Assembly: GCA_947379975.1 (NCBI GenBank)
Contig: CANCPF010000007.1
Coordinates: 1-64,000 of the forward strand
Reading direction: 5' to 3'
Origin: Methylophilaceae bacterium
Lineage (GTDB): Bacteria > Pseudomonadota > Gammaproteobacteria > Burkholderiales > Methylophilaceae
Length of the DNA: 64,000 nucleotides
Positions within the stretch are counted from its first letter, which is position 1. The number at the start of each line of letters is the position of its first letter. This document shows, one piece after another, positions 28,346-37,563 of this stretch. The notes under the pieces are model-generated. The model was not told the origin of the DNA. It worked only from the letters and a program-made list of their open reading frames with translations, and made no database searches. The translations under genes were made by a program, and so were the position numbers.

Positions 28346-29617
28346 TTAAGGAAATATTTTGACGACTTTAACGATGCGGTCTTGAGTTTGAACAATTTCA
28401 ATTGTATGAGTTCCAATTCTAAAGCAAGTGCTAGCTTCTGGAATATCTTCAAAGTGCTCAAGAATTAGGCCGTTCAAGGTGCGCGGGCCATTAAGCGGCA
28501 GGCTAAGACTTAATTTCTTATTCAAATCACGTAAGGTGCTACTGCCATCCACCAGCCAGCTACCATCGGCCTCTTTGCGATAACTACCAATACGTGATGG
28601 GGATTGGGTTGTGAAGTCGCCAATCACTTCTTCTAAAATATCTTCCAAGGTGACTAGGCCTTTAAACTCGCCGTATTCATCAACCACCAAAGCGACACGC
28701 TGCTGATTTTCTTGAAACTGTTGTATTTGTGTGTATAGCGGCGTGCCAGACGGTATGAAGTACGGTTCTGCAATCACTTCGCGTAAGGCATCTTTATCAA
28801 TATTGCTTTTTTGGTGATGTGAGCGTAGCAGCGACATCACTTTCCTCAGATGTAATATGCCGATAATTTCTTCGTTATCACCTTGGCGCACAGGTAAGCG
28901 CGTGTGTTGGCTATTGGCAATCTGCTGCAATATATCTTCCAGCGCCGCGTCAAGATCTATCGTTTCAACCAGCGTGTGTGCGGTCATTACGTCGTCGACG
29001 GTAATGGTTTCTAAGTCAAATAAATTCAGTAAAATAGATCGGTGTTTTTTGGGGATAAAATGCCCAGCGTCAGTCACAATGCTGCGTAATTCCTCTGTGG
29101 TGACTGCTTGTAAAGTTTCTTCAAAATTGACTTTAAGGCCTAATACTTTTACGAAGCCTTTAACAAAGAGATTAACAAATGAAACGATAGGATTAAACAG
29201 CCATAGCAATGGGTAAAGCAAATAGCTGCAGGCAAAGCCTAGTTTTTCTGGATAAGCGGCAGCAATGACTTTAGGCGAAATTTCGCTAAATACTAGAATA
29301 GCGAAGGTGACCGCAAGTGAGCCTATCATCAATACATATTTACCTTCACCAAAGAAGTATTCGCTAATGAACACTTCTAAGGCGGAAGCGCCAACAATAC
29401 AAAGAGTATTCCCTAGCAGGATAACGCCCAGCAACTTGTCAGTTTTGGATAATAAAATACTGGCTAATTTAGCGCCTCGATGGCCATGCTTAGCCAAATG
29501 TTTCATCCGATAACGGTTGAGCGACATCAGGCTGGTTTCGGCCATAGAGAAAAATGCAGAAAACAGTAACAGTATGGCTAGTATGCCTAACTGCCAGTGG
29601 ATGGGAATATTATCCAA
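28346..29617 (-). CDS. HlyC/CorC family transporter (DUF21, tandem CBS, CorC_HlyC)
   Basis: A 423-residue protein. An N-terminal CNNM/DUF21 membrane domain of about four helices (1-180) is followed by two CBS domains (about 200-320, DDVMTAHTLVETIDLD and onward) and a C-terminal CorC_HlyC domain. Family members take part in Mg2+/Co2+ efflux or resistance. It starts with TTG; no ATG gives the conserved opening. It is monocistronic. Confidence 0.85.
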   Translation of the reverse strand: MDNIPIHWQLGILAILLLFSAFFSMAETSLMSLNRYRMKHLAKHGHRGAKLASILLSKTDKLLGVILLGNTLCIVGASALEVFISEYFFGEGKYVLMIGSLAVTFAILVFSEISPKVIAAAYPEKLGFACSYLLYPLLWLFNPIVSFVNLFVKGFVKVLGLKVNFEETLQAVTTEELRSIVTDAGHFIPKKHRSILLNLFDLETITVDDVMTAHTLVETIDLDAALEDILQQIANSQHTRLPVRQGDNEEIIGILHLRKVMSLLRSHHQKSNIDKDALREVIAEPYFIPSGTPLYTQIQQFQENQQRVALVVDEYGEFKGLVTLEDILEEVIGDFTTQSPSRIGSYRKEADGSWLVDGSSTLRDLNKKLSLSLPLNGPRTLNGLILEHFEDIPEASTCFRIGTHTIEIVQTQDRIVKVVKIFP

Positions 29618-29673
29618 AGAAGTTCATTTTTTTAAAGGTGAAATGTGAGTGTATACGTGAGGGCACCCATAAA

Positions 29674-29703
29674 TCAAGTGTGCATTATATTTTGCACACT
29701 TGA
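29674..29703 (-). terminator. Hairpin terminator after secF
   Basis: Eleven-base perfect arms (29674-29684 and 29693-29703) surround an 8-base AT loop, 52 bp after the secF stop on the minus strand. The T tract that follows is short. Confidence 0.6.
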
Positions 29704-29755
29704 GATATTGGTGACTGATGCTTATTGCCGATGAATAAGCTTGTACTGCTAGAAG

Positions 29756-30727
29756 TTAGGCGAAGTCTGACGGGTGTGGTTCTGCCACTTCAACTTCAAC
29801 TTTTTTGGCGCTATCTTTCTTTTCAACATCACCTATTAAGTTAGCGCGATTAACGCCTAACCACATGGCAATTGGGCAAGCGACCAATACTGATGAGTAA
29901 ATGCCGAACAAAATGCCGATGGTTAGTGCCAGGGCAAAGTTGTGTAACACTTCGCCACCAAATAACAGCATTGAACCAACCATAGTCTGTGTCATGGTGT
30001 GGGTAATGATGGTGCGAGACATCGTGCGTGTAATGGCGTTATCTATTACTTGCACAACACTGGCTTTACGCATTTTTCTGAAGTTCTCGCGTACTCGGTC
30101 AAATACCACTACAGATTCGTTTACCGAGTAGCCTAATACCGCCAAAATCGCGGCAAGTACTGTCAGGTTGAATTCCCACTGAAAAAAGGCGAAAAAGCCT
30201 AAAATAATCACCACGTCATGCATGTTGGCGACAATTGCGGCAATCGCGAAACGCCACTCAAAACGAAGCCACAGATATAAAACGATGCCTAAACTCACAA
30301 AGAATAGCGCTAAACCACCATTCTCATAAAGCTCATCGCCGACTTGTGCGCCTACGGCCTCTACACGGCGAATTTCAGCTTTTGGATCTGCTACCACTAA
30401 AGCGGTTTTAACTTGCTCTGAAAGTTGCGAAACGGATAAGCCTGTTTTGACAGGTAAACGAATTAACACATCACGGCTAGAGCCAAAGTTCTGCACGGTC
30501 GCTTCTTTTAAACCTATGCTATCTACCGCTTTACGCACGCTGTCTAAATTAGCGGCTTGCGGGTAGTTCACTTCCATGACGGTGCCGCCAGTAAAGTCGA
30601 CACCAAAGTTTAGGCCGCGTGTGGCTAAAAATATAATTGCCAGTATAAAGGTGATTAATGAGATGGACGTTGTTAAACGGCCATAACTCATAAAGGGAAT
30701 ATCATTTTTAATTCTAAATAATTCCAT
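29756..30727 (-). CDS. secF: Protein translocase subunit SecF
   Basis: A 323-residue inner-membrane subunit with six helices. Near the N-terminus is GVDFTGGTVMEV, followed by the P1-like periplasmic loop and VFDRVRENFRK. SecDF uses the proton gradient to pull translocated chains from SecYEG on the periplasmic side. It follows secD by 100 bp on the same strand. Confidence 0.97.
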   Translation of the reverse strand: MELFRIKNDIPFMSYGRLTTSISLITFILAIIFLATRGLNFGVDFTGGTVMEVNYPQAANLDSVRKAVDSIGLKEATVQNFGSSRDVLIRLPVKTGLSVSQLSEQVKTALVVADPKAEIRRVEAVGAQVGDELYENGGLALFFVSLGIVLYLWLRFEWRFAIAAIVANMHDVVIILGFFAFFQWEFNLTVLAAILAVLGYSVNESVVVFDRVRENFRKMRKASVVQVIDNAITRTMSRTIITHTMTQTMVGSMLLFGGEVLHNFALALTIGILFGIYSSVLVACPIAMWLGVNRANLIGDVEKKDSAKKVEVEVAEPHPSDFA

Positions 30728-30827
30728 GATGTGTACTCAAATATTCTAAATAATGTGTGTTGGGCTAAGTGCTTAAAGTTGACTTTTAAAGTCTAGATAT
30801 TTAAACCTAGTTTCTTAAACCTAGCTA

Positions 30828-32681
30828 CTAAAGGTTGTCAGCTTTGTAAATTTGGCCAATGGATAATTTGTTCACTTTACGGCGATAACCATAAATCAAG
30901 TTTACAAAAGCGCGTGAGACTAAAACTGCACTAAACATTGAAGTTAAAATGCCAAGCACATGTACCACTGCAAAGCCTTTGATAGGGCCTGTACCAAACA
31001 TGAATAGCGCTAAACCAGCGATTAGCGTAGTCACGTTCGAGTCTAAAATAGTATCCCAAGCTCTATCGTAACCAGCATGAATACTGGCTTGTGGCGTATT
31101 GCCATTGCGCAGTTCTTCACGCACGCGCTCGTTAATCAACACGTTGGCATCAATCGCCATGCCTAGGGCTAGCGCAATCGCAGCTAATCCTGGTAAGGTT
31201 AAAGTAGCTTGCAGCATAGATAAAATCGCTACCAATAATAATAGATTAATTGCCAACGCTGCCACTGAAACCACACCAAAAGCCATGTAGTAAATCATCA
31301 TCATGACCGCAATGGCCAAAAAGCCCCATAAGGTTGAATGCATGCCGCGGTTGATGTTGTCTTGTCCCATACTTGGGCCAACGGTACGCTCTTCAATAAT
31401 ATCCATTGGTGCTGCAAGTGCGCCGGCGCGGAGTAATAGTGAAATGTCGGTTGCTTCTTGCGTGTTTGCCATGCCGGTGATTTGTACGCGGCCGCCACCA
31501 ATTTCACCATTAATCACAGGTGCTGTGACGACTTCGGTGCTGCCTTTTTCAATCAGCAGAATGGCCATTCTCTTACCCACGTTTTCTCGTGTTACTTGTT
31601 GAAAAATACGAGCGCCACGACCATCTAAGGTCACGTTTACCGTAGAGCGACCAGATTGGCCATCTACGCCAGGGCCGGCATCAGTAATATAATCACCGGT
31701 TAGCACTACATTCTTTTTGACTAAAATTGGACGACCTTCACGGTCTTTATAGACTTCATCGCCCATAGGCGCTTGGCCTTTTAAGGCATTTTCCATCGTC
31801 ACTGAGTCGGTTTTTTCTTCATCAACCATGCGAATTTCAAGCGTTGCAGTGCGGCCAATAATCTCTTTAGCTTTAGCTGTGTCTTGTACGCCTGGTAATT
31901 GCACTACAACTCGGTCTACGCCTTGTTGTTGAATGATAGGTTCAGCAACGCCGAGCTCATTGATACGGTTATGCAGCGTTTGAATGTTTTGCTTGATAGC
32001 GAAGTCTTGAATATGCTTTTGTTCCACTAAGCTCAGTGATGCTTTAAGAATTTTTTCTTCACCATCAGTAGATTCTGTTAGTGTTAAATTAGGATATTCT
32101 TTAGTGATGATTGCGCGCGCTTTGCCTAATTCAGCATCGCTATTAAAACGCACTTGTACTACTTCGCCTTCACGCGTAACACCCACATAAGAAATACGCT
32201 CTTTACGTAGCGCACTTCTAAAATCACCAACAAATCGCTCAGCCGCTTTGCTTAGTGCGGCTTTCATGTCTACTTGCATTAAAAAGTGCACGCCACCACG
32301 TAAATCCAAACCTAGGTACATTGGTTTTGCACCTAAGCTACGCAACCACTCTGGTGAACGAGAAAGCAAGTTTAGCGCAACGGTATAATCGCTACCTAGA
32401 CCAGCTTGCAAAACGTCTTTAGCCTTGATTTGCGTATCTGTGCTTGCAAAGCGAGCTTTAACGCCGCGCGCATCAATATAAACGCCATCGTATTGAATAT
32501 TTTCTTGTTTAAAAATCGCCTCAACTTTACTTAATAGTGCTGAATCAAGTTTAGTTGTGCTTTTTGCCGGGGTGATTTGCACCGCAGGCGATTCACCAAA
32601 AAAGTTAGGTATGGTGTAAATGAAGCCAATCAAAATCATGATGGCAACAAGAATGTTCTTCCACATTGGATAGCGGTTCAT
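30828..32681 (-). CDS. secD: Protein translocase subunit SecD
   Basis: A 617-residue partner of SecF. The N-terminal helix (MWKNILVAIMILIGFIYTIP) precedes a large periplasmic domain. LGLDLRGGVHFLMQVD lies at about 121-137, and the C-terminal six-helix domain includes GMAIDANVLINERVREEL. The order tgt-yajC-secD-secF is the standard proteobacterial layout. Confidence 0.97.
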   Translation of the reverse strand: MNRYPMWKNILVAIMILIGFIYTIPNFFGESPAVQITPAKSTTKLDSALLSKVEAIFKQENIQYDGVYIDARGVKARFASTDTQIKAKDVLQAGLGSDYTVALNLLSRSPEWLRSLGAKPMYLGLDLRGGVHFLMQVDMKAALSKAAERFVGDFRSALRKERISYVGVTREGEVVQVRFNSDAELGKARAIITKEYPNLTLTESTDGEEKILKASLSLVEQKHIQDFAIKQNIQTLHNRINELGVAEPIIQQQGVDRVVVQLPGVQDTAKAKEIIGRTATLEIRMVDEEKTDSVTMENALKGQAPMGDEVYKDREGRPILVKKNVVLTGDYITDAGPGVDGQSGRSTVNVTLDGRGARIFQQVTRENVGKRMAILLIEKGSTEVVTAPVINGEIGGGRVQITGMANTQEATDISLLLRAGALAAPMDIIEERTVGPSMGQDNINRGMHSTLWGFLAIAVMMMIYYMAFGVVSVAALAINLLLLVAILSMLQATLTLPGLAAIALALGMAIDANVLINERVREELRNGNTPQASIHAGYDRAWDTILDSNVTTLIAGLALFMFGTGPIKGFAVVHVLGILTSMFSAVLVSRAFVNLIYGYRRKVNKLSIGQIYKADNL

Positions 32682-32764
32682 AGTGAGGCTCTAGTCAATA
32701 ACAGTCTGTAAATTAAATAACAGGGTATAGATTAATAATGGGTAAAATTTTATAGCATAAATGA

Positions 32765-33082
32765 CTAAATGCTTTTAATCGTACCTTTTGGTAACGCGCT
32801 TTGAATCGCTTGTTTTTGCACGGTAATTTCGGTATTTGCGGCAATTTCAATGCTGACAAAAGTATCACTTACTTTAGTGACTTTACCAACAATGCCACCG
32901 CTGGTTACAACTTCATCGCCTTTTTGCAAAGCTGCAATCATATTGCGTTGTTCTTTTGCTTGTTTCATTTGTGGACGAATAATCATGAAGAAAAATAATA
33001 CAAATATCACAACAAGCGGTAAAAAGCTCATTAAGTCTGTGGCCGATGAAGCAGATGCTGCGTACGCGTTTGAGATAAACAT
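32765..33082 (-). CDS. yajC: Sec translocon accessory protein YajC
   Basis: A 105-residue protein with a single membrane helix (about 18-38, LPLVVIFVLFFFMIIRPQ) and a small cytosolic beta domain (GDEVVTSGGIVGKVTKV). It associates with SecDF. It lies between tgt and secD. Confidence 0.96.
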   Translation of the reverse strand: MFISNAYAASASSATDLMSFLPLVVIFVLFFFMIIRPQMKQAKEQRNMIAALQKGDEVVTSGGIVGKVTKVSDTFVSIEIAANTEITVQKQAIQSALPKGTIKSI

Positions 33083-33149
33083 GAGATTGCCTTCTTAATA
33101 AAAATAGGTTGCGATTAAAGTACTTGACTACAGAATATACAAAATAGTG

Positions 33150-34316
33150 CTAAAAATCAGCTTCGGATTTTAGCACAGACTCTAAATTTGTTGCAGACAA
33201 CTCGGGTTTGCTTAAGCTAGCACGCTTGGCAGCAAATTCTGTTTTAAATGCTTCAAAATTACCAGACTCAATCGCGCCGCGCATGCCAGCCATTAGTACT
33301 TGATAATAATGCAGGTTATGAATGGTGTTTAAGCGTGAGCCAAGAATTTCACCTAGTTTATGCAAATGGTGTAAATAAGCACGGCTGAAATTTTGGCAAG
33401 TGTAGCAACTGCAGTCAGCATCTAGAGGATTAATATCGGTTTTGTAGGAGGCATTTTTGATTTTAATATCGCCGTGCTGGGTAAATAGCCAGCCGTTGCG
33501 CGCATTGCGCGTAGGCATCACGCAATCGAACATGTCGATACCTTGGCTGACAGCCGCCACTAAATCTTCTGGCGTACCGACGCCCATTAAATAGCGTGGT
33601 TTATTGACTGGCATTTTTGGCGCAGTGTGAGCCAATATGCGCAACATATCTTCTTTAGGCTCGCCTACCGATAAACCGCCAATGGCATAACCATCAAAAT
33701 CAATATCGGTTAAACCTTTTAATGAAACGTCGCGCAAATCTTCGTACATGCCGCCTTGAATAATGCCAAATAGCGCATTTTCATTGCCAGCATGTGCATC
33801 TTTACTGCGGCGTGCCCAGCGTAATGATAGCTGCATCGAATCATTCGCTTCTTTTGTTGTGGCTGGGTAGGGCGTGCATTCGTCAAAAATCATCACGATG
33901 TCAGAATTCAATACTTTTTGAATACGCATGGATTCTTCTGGCGTTAAAAAGCAACTGTCGCCATTAATCGGCGAGCGAAACTTCACGCCTTCTTCAGAGA
34001 TTTTTCGTAAGGCGCCTAAGCTCCATACTTGAAAGCCGCCGGAATCTGTCAATATTGGGCCATCCCAACCCATAAACTGATGTAAGCCGCCATGCGCTGC
34101 AATAACTTCTAGCCCTGGACGTAGCCATAAATGGAAGGTGTTACCTAATACGATGTGCGCATCAATTTCTTTTAAATCTAAAGGCGACATGGCTTTTACC
34201 GTGCCATAAGTACCTACTGGCATAAATGCCGGTGTTTGTACTTCACCATGCTTAAGTTTTAAGGTGCCGCGACGGGCAAGACCATCTTGTTTGTGTAGTG
34301 TAAATTGCATATTCAT
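33150..34316 (-). CDS. tgt: tRNA-guanine transglycosylase
   Basis: A 388-residue enzyme that exchanges G34 for preQ1 in tRNAs with GUN anticodons. The catalytic region is LTDSGGFQVWSLG (Asp nucleophile partner), with MGVGTPEDLV for substrate and the zinc site CSCYTCQNFSRAYLHHL near the C-terminus. It is the first gene of tgt-yajC-secDF. An IS200/IS605-type element is inserted 70 bp upstream of the start, so its promoter region has probably been displaced or replaced. Confidence 0.97.
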   Translation of the reverse strand: MNMQFTLHKQDGLARRGTLKLKHGEVQTPAFMPVGTYGTVKAMSPLDLKEIDAHIVLGNTFHLWLRPGLEVIAAHGGLHQFMGWDGPILTDSGGFQVWSLGALRKISEEGVKFRSPINGDSCFLTPEESMRIQKVLNSDIVMIFDECTPYPATTKEANDSMQLSLRWARRSKDAHAGNENALFGIIQGGMYEDLRDVSLKGLTDIDFDGYAIGGLSVGEPKEDMLRILAHTAPKMPVNKPRYLMGVGTPEDLVAAVSQGIDMFDCVMPTRNARNGWLFTQHGDIKIKNASYKTDINPLDADCSCYTCQNFSRAYLHHLHKLGEILGSRLNTIHNLHYYQVLMAGMRGAIESGNFEAFKTEFAAKRASLSKPELSATNLESVLKSEADF

Positions 34317-34391
34317 GAATTTTATTAATATTGCGCGATATTAACACATCGCTCTAATTCTTCCTGATGGCATATCACTTTGTTGACATCC

Positions 34392-34413
34392 TCCCCGCCC
34401 TAAAGAGCGGGGA
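34392..34413. repeat. Right-end hairpin of the IS element (possible guide-RNA 3' region)
   Basis: A 7-bp stem TCCCCGC with GCGGGGA and an 8-base loop overlap the tnpB stop codon. In TnpB systems the transcript across this end forms the omega (reRNA) scaffold, whose guide extends into the flank. The RNA itself is inferred. Confidence 0.6.
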
Positions 34414-35632
34414 TTCCTACGGGGTCACGCGATGACTTGCGGATACCTTCGGAGGGTTCGTGCTTCATAGTGCGGTCTTGTTGCACCATCACTCCACACG
34501 CTAATACGGCATGCCCTGCCGCTAATATATTGATTGCACCGACTAAATCAGCATTTTCAGCATAGCCACATTCAACACATTCAAACTTCGCTTGTGTTTG
34601 GCGGTTATCGGCTGAAATATGCTTACAACACGGGCAAGTGCGGCTGGTGTTGCGCGGATTGACCGCTATCACACCGCCGCCTGCCCATGCTTGTTTGTAT
34701 TCAAGTTGTCGCCTGAACTCAAACCAGCCTTGGTCTAGGATAGAGCGATTCAAGCCTGATTTAGCCTTGACGTTCCGCCCCTTGGATTCAACCGAGCCTT
34801 TAGCACTCTTGCTCATATTACTAATCTGCAAATTTTCTATCACTATCATGGCGTGGTTTTGGCTAATGGTAGATGTCGTTTTATGCAGGTAGTCTTTCCT
34901 GATATTCGCAATGGTGCTGTGGAGTTGGGTGATTTTGCCTTTCTGCTTTTTCCAATTACGGCTGAATTTAACCTTACTGCTTAAAGCGCGTTGATAACGC
35001 GCCAGCCTTGATTGCTTTTGTTTGAAGCTATTCACCGCTTCAAATACTTGCCCATTACTTAATGTAGCAAATCTTGCAATGCCTACGTCCACACCAACAA
35101 TGCTGGTTGCGGTGTGCTCTGTTTGCTCAACTTCACGCTCGGTTTGGATACTCGCGTACCACTTGCCACCTTTTTGCGAGACAGTGATGTTTTTCGCTAC
35201 GCCCATCATTTCACGGCTGTTGCGATAGCGTAGCCAGCCAAGCTTGGGCAGAAATATCCGATTGTTGTGTTGTTCGAGCTTGAAGCCTTGTGGGAATCTA
35301 AAACTATCACTCATGCCTTTCTTTTTGAACTTTGGAAAGTCAGCGCGTTTGGCAAAGAAATTCCTAAAACTGGATTCTAGGTTTTTAAGGGCTTGTTGTA
35401 GGGTTTGGCTAGGAGCATCTTTTAGCCAAGCAAGCTCACCTTTCCAAAGAGGCAGAAGATTGGCAATTTTAGTGAAGCCAAACTTGAAGGTATTATCTGC
35501 TTGGTATTGTGCGTTTTGCCATGCCAAAGCCTTGTTATAGACCACGCGGCAACAGCCCGCGTATTGACGCATGGCACGGGTTTGTTCACCGTCAGGCATC
35601 AATTCAAACTTATAGGCTTGCAAGCGTTTCAT
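34400..35632 (-). CDS. tnpB: TnpB, RNA-guided nuclease of an IS200/IS605-type element
   Basis: A 410-residue protein, full length for the family. An N-terminal OrfB helix-turn-helix region (KRLQAYKFELMPDGEQ) precedes the split RuvC core. The catalytic Asp182 lies in VGVDVGIARFATLS, Glu266 in IVIENLQISNM, and Asp362 in NADLVGAINIL. The zinc ribbon uses Cys333/Cys336 and Cys352/Cys355. All three catalytic acids are present, so it is probably active. TnpB proteins cut DNA using an RNA made from the element's right end. The stop codon lies in the right-end hairpin. Confidence 0.93.
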   Translation of the reverse strand: MKRLQAYKFELMPDGEQTRAMRQYAGCCRVVYNKALAWQNAQYQADNTFKFGFTKIANLLPLWKGELAWLKDAPSQTLQQALKNLESSFRNFFAKRADFPKFKKKGMSDSFRFPQGFKLEQHNNRIFLPKLGWLRYRNSREMMGVAKNITVSQKGGKWYASIQTEREVEQTEHTATSIVGVDVGIARFATLSNGQVFEAVNSFKQKQSRLARYQRALSSKVKFSRNWKKQKGKITQLHSTIANIRKDYLHKTTSTISQNHAMIVIENLQISNMSKSAKGSVESKGRNVKAKSGLNRSILDQGWFEFRRQLEYKQAWAGGGVIAVNPRNTSRTCPCCKHISADNRQTQAKFECVECGYAENADLVGAINILAAGHAVLACGVMVQQDRTMKHEPSEGIRKSSRDPVGIPAL

Positions 35633-35652
35633 GCTTCTATTATACTTGGTCT

Positions 35653-36069
35653 ATGAGAAATAACAATGATATTAGGCACGGTAGACACTGTGTATTTTTA
35701 ATGCACGTTCATTTGGTCTTTGTGACTAAATATAGGCGAGAAGTGTTTACTAAAGCCATATTAGACGAGTTACGTCCAATATTTACGGCAGTGTGCAAAG
35801 ACTTTGAAGCGGATCTGGTGGAGTTTGATGGTGAAGATGATCATGTGCATCTTTTGGTGAATTATCCGCCGAAAGTGGCTATTTCCATGTTGGTGAATAG
35901 CTTAAAGGGAGTATCCAGTCGCATGATACGTAAAAAGAATTATCCGAGTATTACCAAGAAGTTGTGGGGCGGCGCACTTTGGTCGCCTAGCTATTTCGCG
36001 GGGAGTTGTGGCGGCGCACCGATTGCGATTATTCGGCAATATATTGAGCAGCAACAAACACCGCATTGA
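35653..36069 (+). CDS. tnpA: TnpA, IS200/IS605-type HUH transposase
   Basis: A 138-residue Y1 transposase. The HUH motif is His64-Val-His66 in DHVHLLVNYPP, and the catalytic Tyr130 is in IIRQYIEQQ. A WSPSYFAGSCGG segment precedes it. It starts at an ATG 21 bp from the tnpB start; the longer upstream frame overlaps tnpB and is not used. The protein looks intact, so the element may still move. Confidence 0.93.
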   Translation: MRNNNDIRHGRHCVFLMHVHLVFVTKYRREVFTKAILDELRPIFTAVCKDFEADLVEFDGEDDHVHLLVNYPPKVAISMLVNSLKGVSSRMIRKKNYPSITKKLWGGALWSPSYFAGSCGGAPIAIIRQYIEQQQTPH

Positions 36070-36094
36070 ACGGCTTCACCGTTCGCACTTACAT

Positions 36095-36114
36095 CCTCGC
36101 CCTAAAGGACGAGG
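36095..36114. repeat. Left-end hairpin of the IS element
   Basis: Stem CCTCG with CGAGG and the loop CCCTAAAGGA lie 26 bp after tnpA. It shares the GCCCTAAAG core with the opposite end. Confidence 0.65.
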
Positions 36115-36238
36115 TTTTACGCGCTAACTGATAAAGCTGGCATTGCAATAAATAGGCATCAAATACAGCTTTTATAAAACGCAAAAAAACTAAGCTTTGT
36201 TATACTAGCGCTAAGTTTACTCATAGAAAAATTTGATT

Positions 36239-37024
36239 ATGGCTGAAAAACCTACACGCACACCCAGTAAAAAACCCTTGTTAGAGGGCGGTCTAAAAGA
36301 GCGCGGCATTTACTTGCTGCCCAACCTTTTTACTTCTGCCGCACTATTCGCTGGTTTTTTCGCCATCGTGCAGGCCATGAATGGTCACTTTGAGCTTTCT
36401 GCAATGGCGATTTTTATTGCCATGGTGTTAGATGGTTTAGACGGTCGTGTTGCGCGTATGACCAATACGCAAAGTGCATTTGGTGCAGAATATGATAGCT
36501 TGTCCGATATGGTGTCGTTCGGCGTTGCGCCAGCGTTAATTCTATATGTATGGGCACTCAAGCCATTGGGGAAACTAGGCTGGTTAGCTGCTTTTGTCTA
36601 TTGTGCATGTGCAGCTTTGCGATTAGCTAGATTCAACACTAAATTAGACGATGAACATCAGGATAAGCGCTATTTTCAAGGCTTGCCTAGCCCAGGTGCA
36701 GCGGCTTTGTTAGCCGGTTTCGTTTGGGTTTCTTATGAATATGGCGTCAGTGGCCGTGATATATTTTTTGGTATTTTGCAATGGAAGTGGATGGCTTGGG
36801 GCATTACTGTATTTGCCGGACTTTCTATGGTGACGGATTTACGCTATTACAGCGGTAAAGATATCAACCTGAAACAAAGTGTGCCATTTTTTGTGATTTT
36901 AGGCGTTATGCTGGCGATTGTGCTGGTGTCTTACAGTCCGCCAGAAGTGCTGCTTTTTATCATGACTATCTACGCGCTTTCTGGTTATGCGCTCTGGCTG
37001 CAAGATCGATTTAAGCTGAAGTAG
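36239..37024 (+). CDS. pssA: CDP-diacylglycerol-serine O-phosphatidyltransferase
   Basis: A 261-residue integral membrane enzyme that makes phosphatidylserine. The CDP-alcohol phosphotransferase motif DGLDGRVAR...G...D...D is complete (DGLDGRVARMTNTQSAFG, then EYDSLSDMVS). It has about eight predicted membrane helices. ATG 36239 is chosen over the in-frame TTG at 36233. leuA lies downstream, a common betaproteobacterial neighbour, but here 540 bp separate them. Confidence 0.95.
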   Translation: MAEKPTRTPSKKPLLEGGLKERGIYLLPNLFTSAALFAGFFAIVQAMNGHFELSAMAIFIAMVLDGLDGRVARMTNTQSAFGAEYDSLSDMVSFGVAPALILYVWALKPLGKLGWLAAFVYCACAALRLARFNTKLDDEHQDKRYFQGLPSPGAAALLAGFVWVSYEYGVSGRDIFFGILQWKWMAWGITVFAGLSMVTDLRYYSGKDINLKQSVPFFVILGVMLAIVLVSYSPPEVLLFIMTIYALSGYALWLQDRFKLK

Positions 37025-37563
37025 TGAGATTACCCAGATTATTAATCTGCTGGAATTTTGGCTGATGCTTTTGCAATGAATGATGATGGCGAATATTTTA
37101 TTTATTGGCGTGATAAATAAATTCAAACGCTGAAACGCTTGCGGAATAGATTAAAAAATACTATATTTCTAACACTATGTTGAACATTACTATTTCATAT
37201 GCTTTTTACGCGATTAGCTTAATGGCTAGCGCGTTATTTTTACGTAAAATTCTTGCCTTACGTGTTGCTGCCAGCGCCAAAGCGCTGCGTACGCATACAC
37301 TGCGCTAGCGCGCAAACTACCCCCCACCCCACATGTATTCAATGACGCTGCGTTTAAAAACGCTAGCGATATGCTAGTATTTGAGCGAGATTAAATACAT
37401 CAGCCATTTAATTTGTAATTTGATTAAATACGATAGCGTTTAAGTCCGGCCATAAACTAGATACCAATTAAAAGATTAAGCTAATTTGAAAGTTAAGTAA
37501 CTTAAGTAATCCAGGTAACCCAGGTAACCCAGCTAACTTAAGCTAACGATGAATAAGGTAACG
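37025..37563. other. Long leuA leader / intergenic region
   Basis: A 539-bp gap. It contains a possible leader-peptide frame (37177-37308) and several self-complementary segments: CAGCGC with GCGCTG at 37272-37287, the palindrome GCGCTAGCGC at 37302-37311, and GCGTTT with AAACGC at 37350-37363. Three direct repeats of the type CCAGGTAAC/CCAGCTAAC lie just before leuA (about 37511-37538). The layout resembles an attenuation leader, but no T-rich terminator could be matched. Confidence 0.45.
37177..37308 (+). CDS. Possible leuA leader peptide (43 aa)
   Basis: ATG to TAG frame encoding 43 residues, 8 of them Leu and 4 Ile, with a cluster LFLRKILALRV. Leu codons are mainly TTA/CTG. The high branched-chain content and position before leuA suggest a transcription-attenuation leader. 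Against it, there is no clear ribosome-binding site and no run of consecutive Leu codons. It could be a chance ORF. Confidence 0.35.
   Translation: MLNITISYAFYAISLMASALFLRKILALRVAASAKALRTHTLR

Larger units (their letters stand above)
34385..36125. mobile_element. IS200/IS605-type insertion sequence with divergent tnpA and tnpB
   Basis: A ~1.74-kb element between tgt and pssA. The two genes start 21 bp apart and diverge. At each outer end is an imperfect palindrome sharing the core ACATCCTC...GCCCTAAAG: 34392-34413 (7-bp stem) beyond tnpB and 36095-36114 (5-bp stem) beyond tnpA. Subterminal hairpins of this kind are recognised as single strands by HUH transposases. Exact termini are approximate because this family makes no target duplication. 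Confidence 0.85.

Noticed and set aside
35509..35652. N-terminal extension of TnpA
   Set aside because: It overlaps the start of tnpB on the other strand and lacks TnpA homology; the ATG at 35653 gives the normal protein length.
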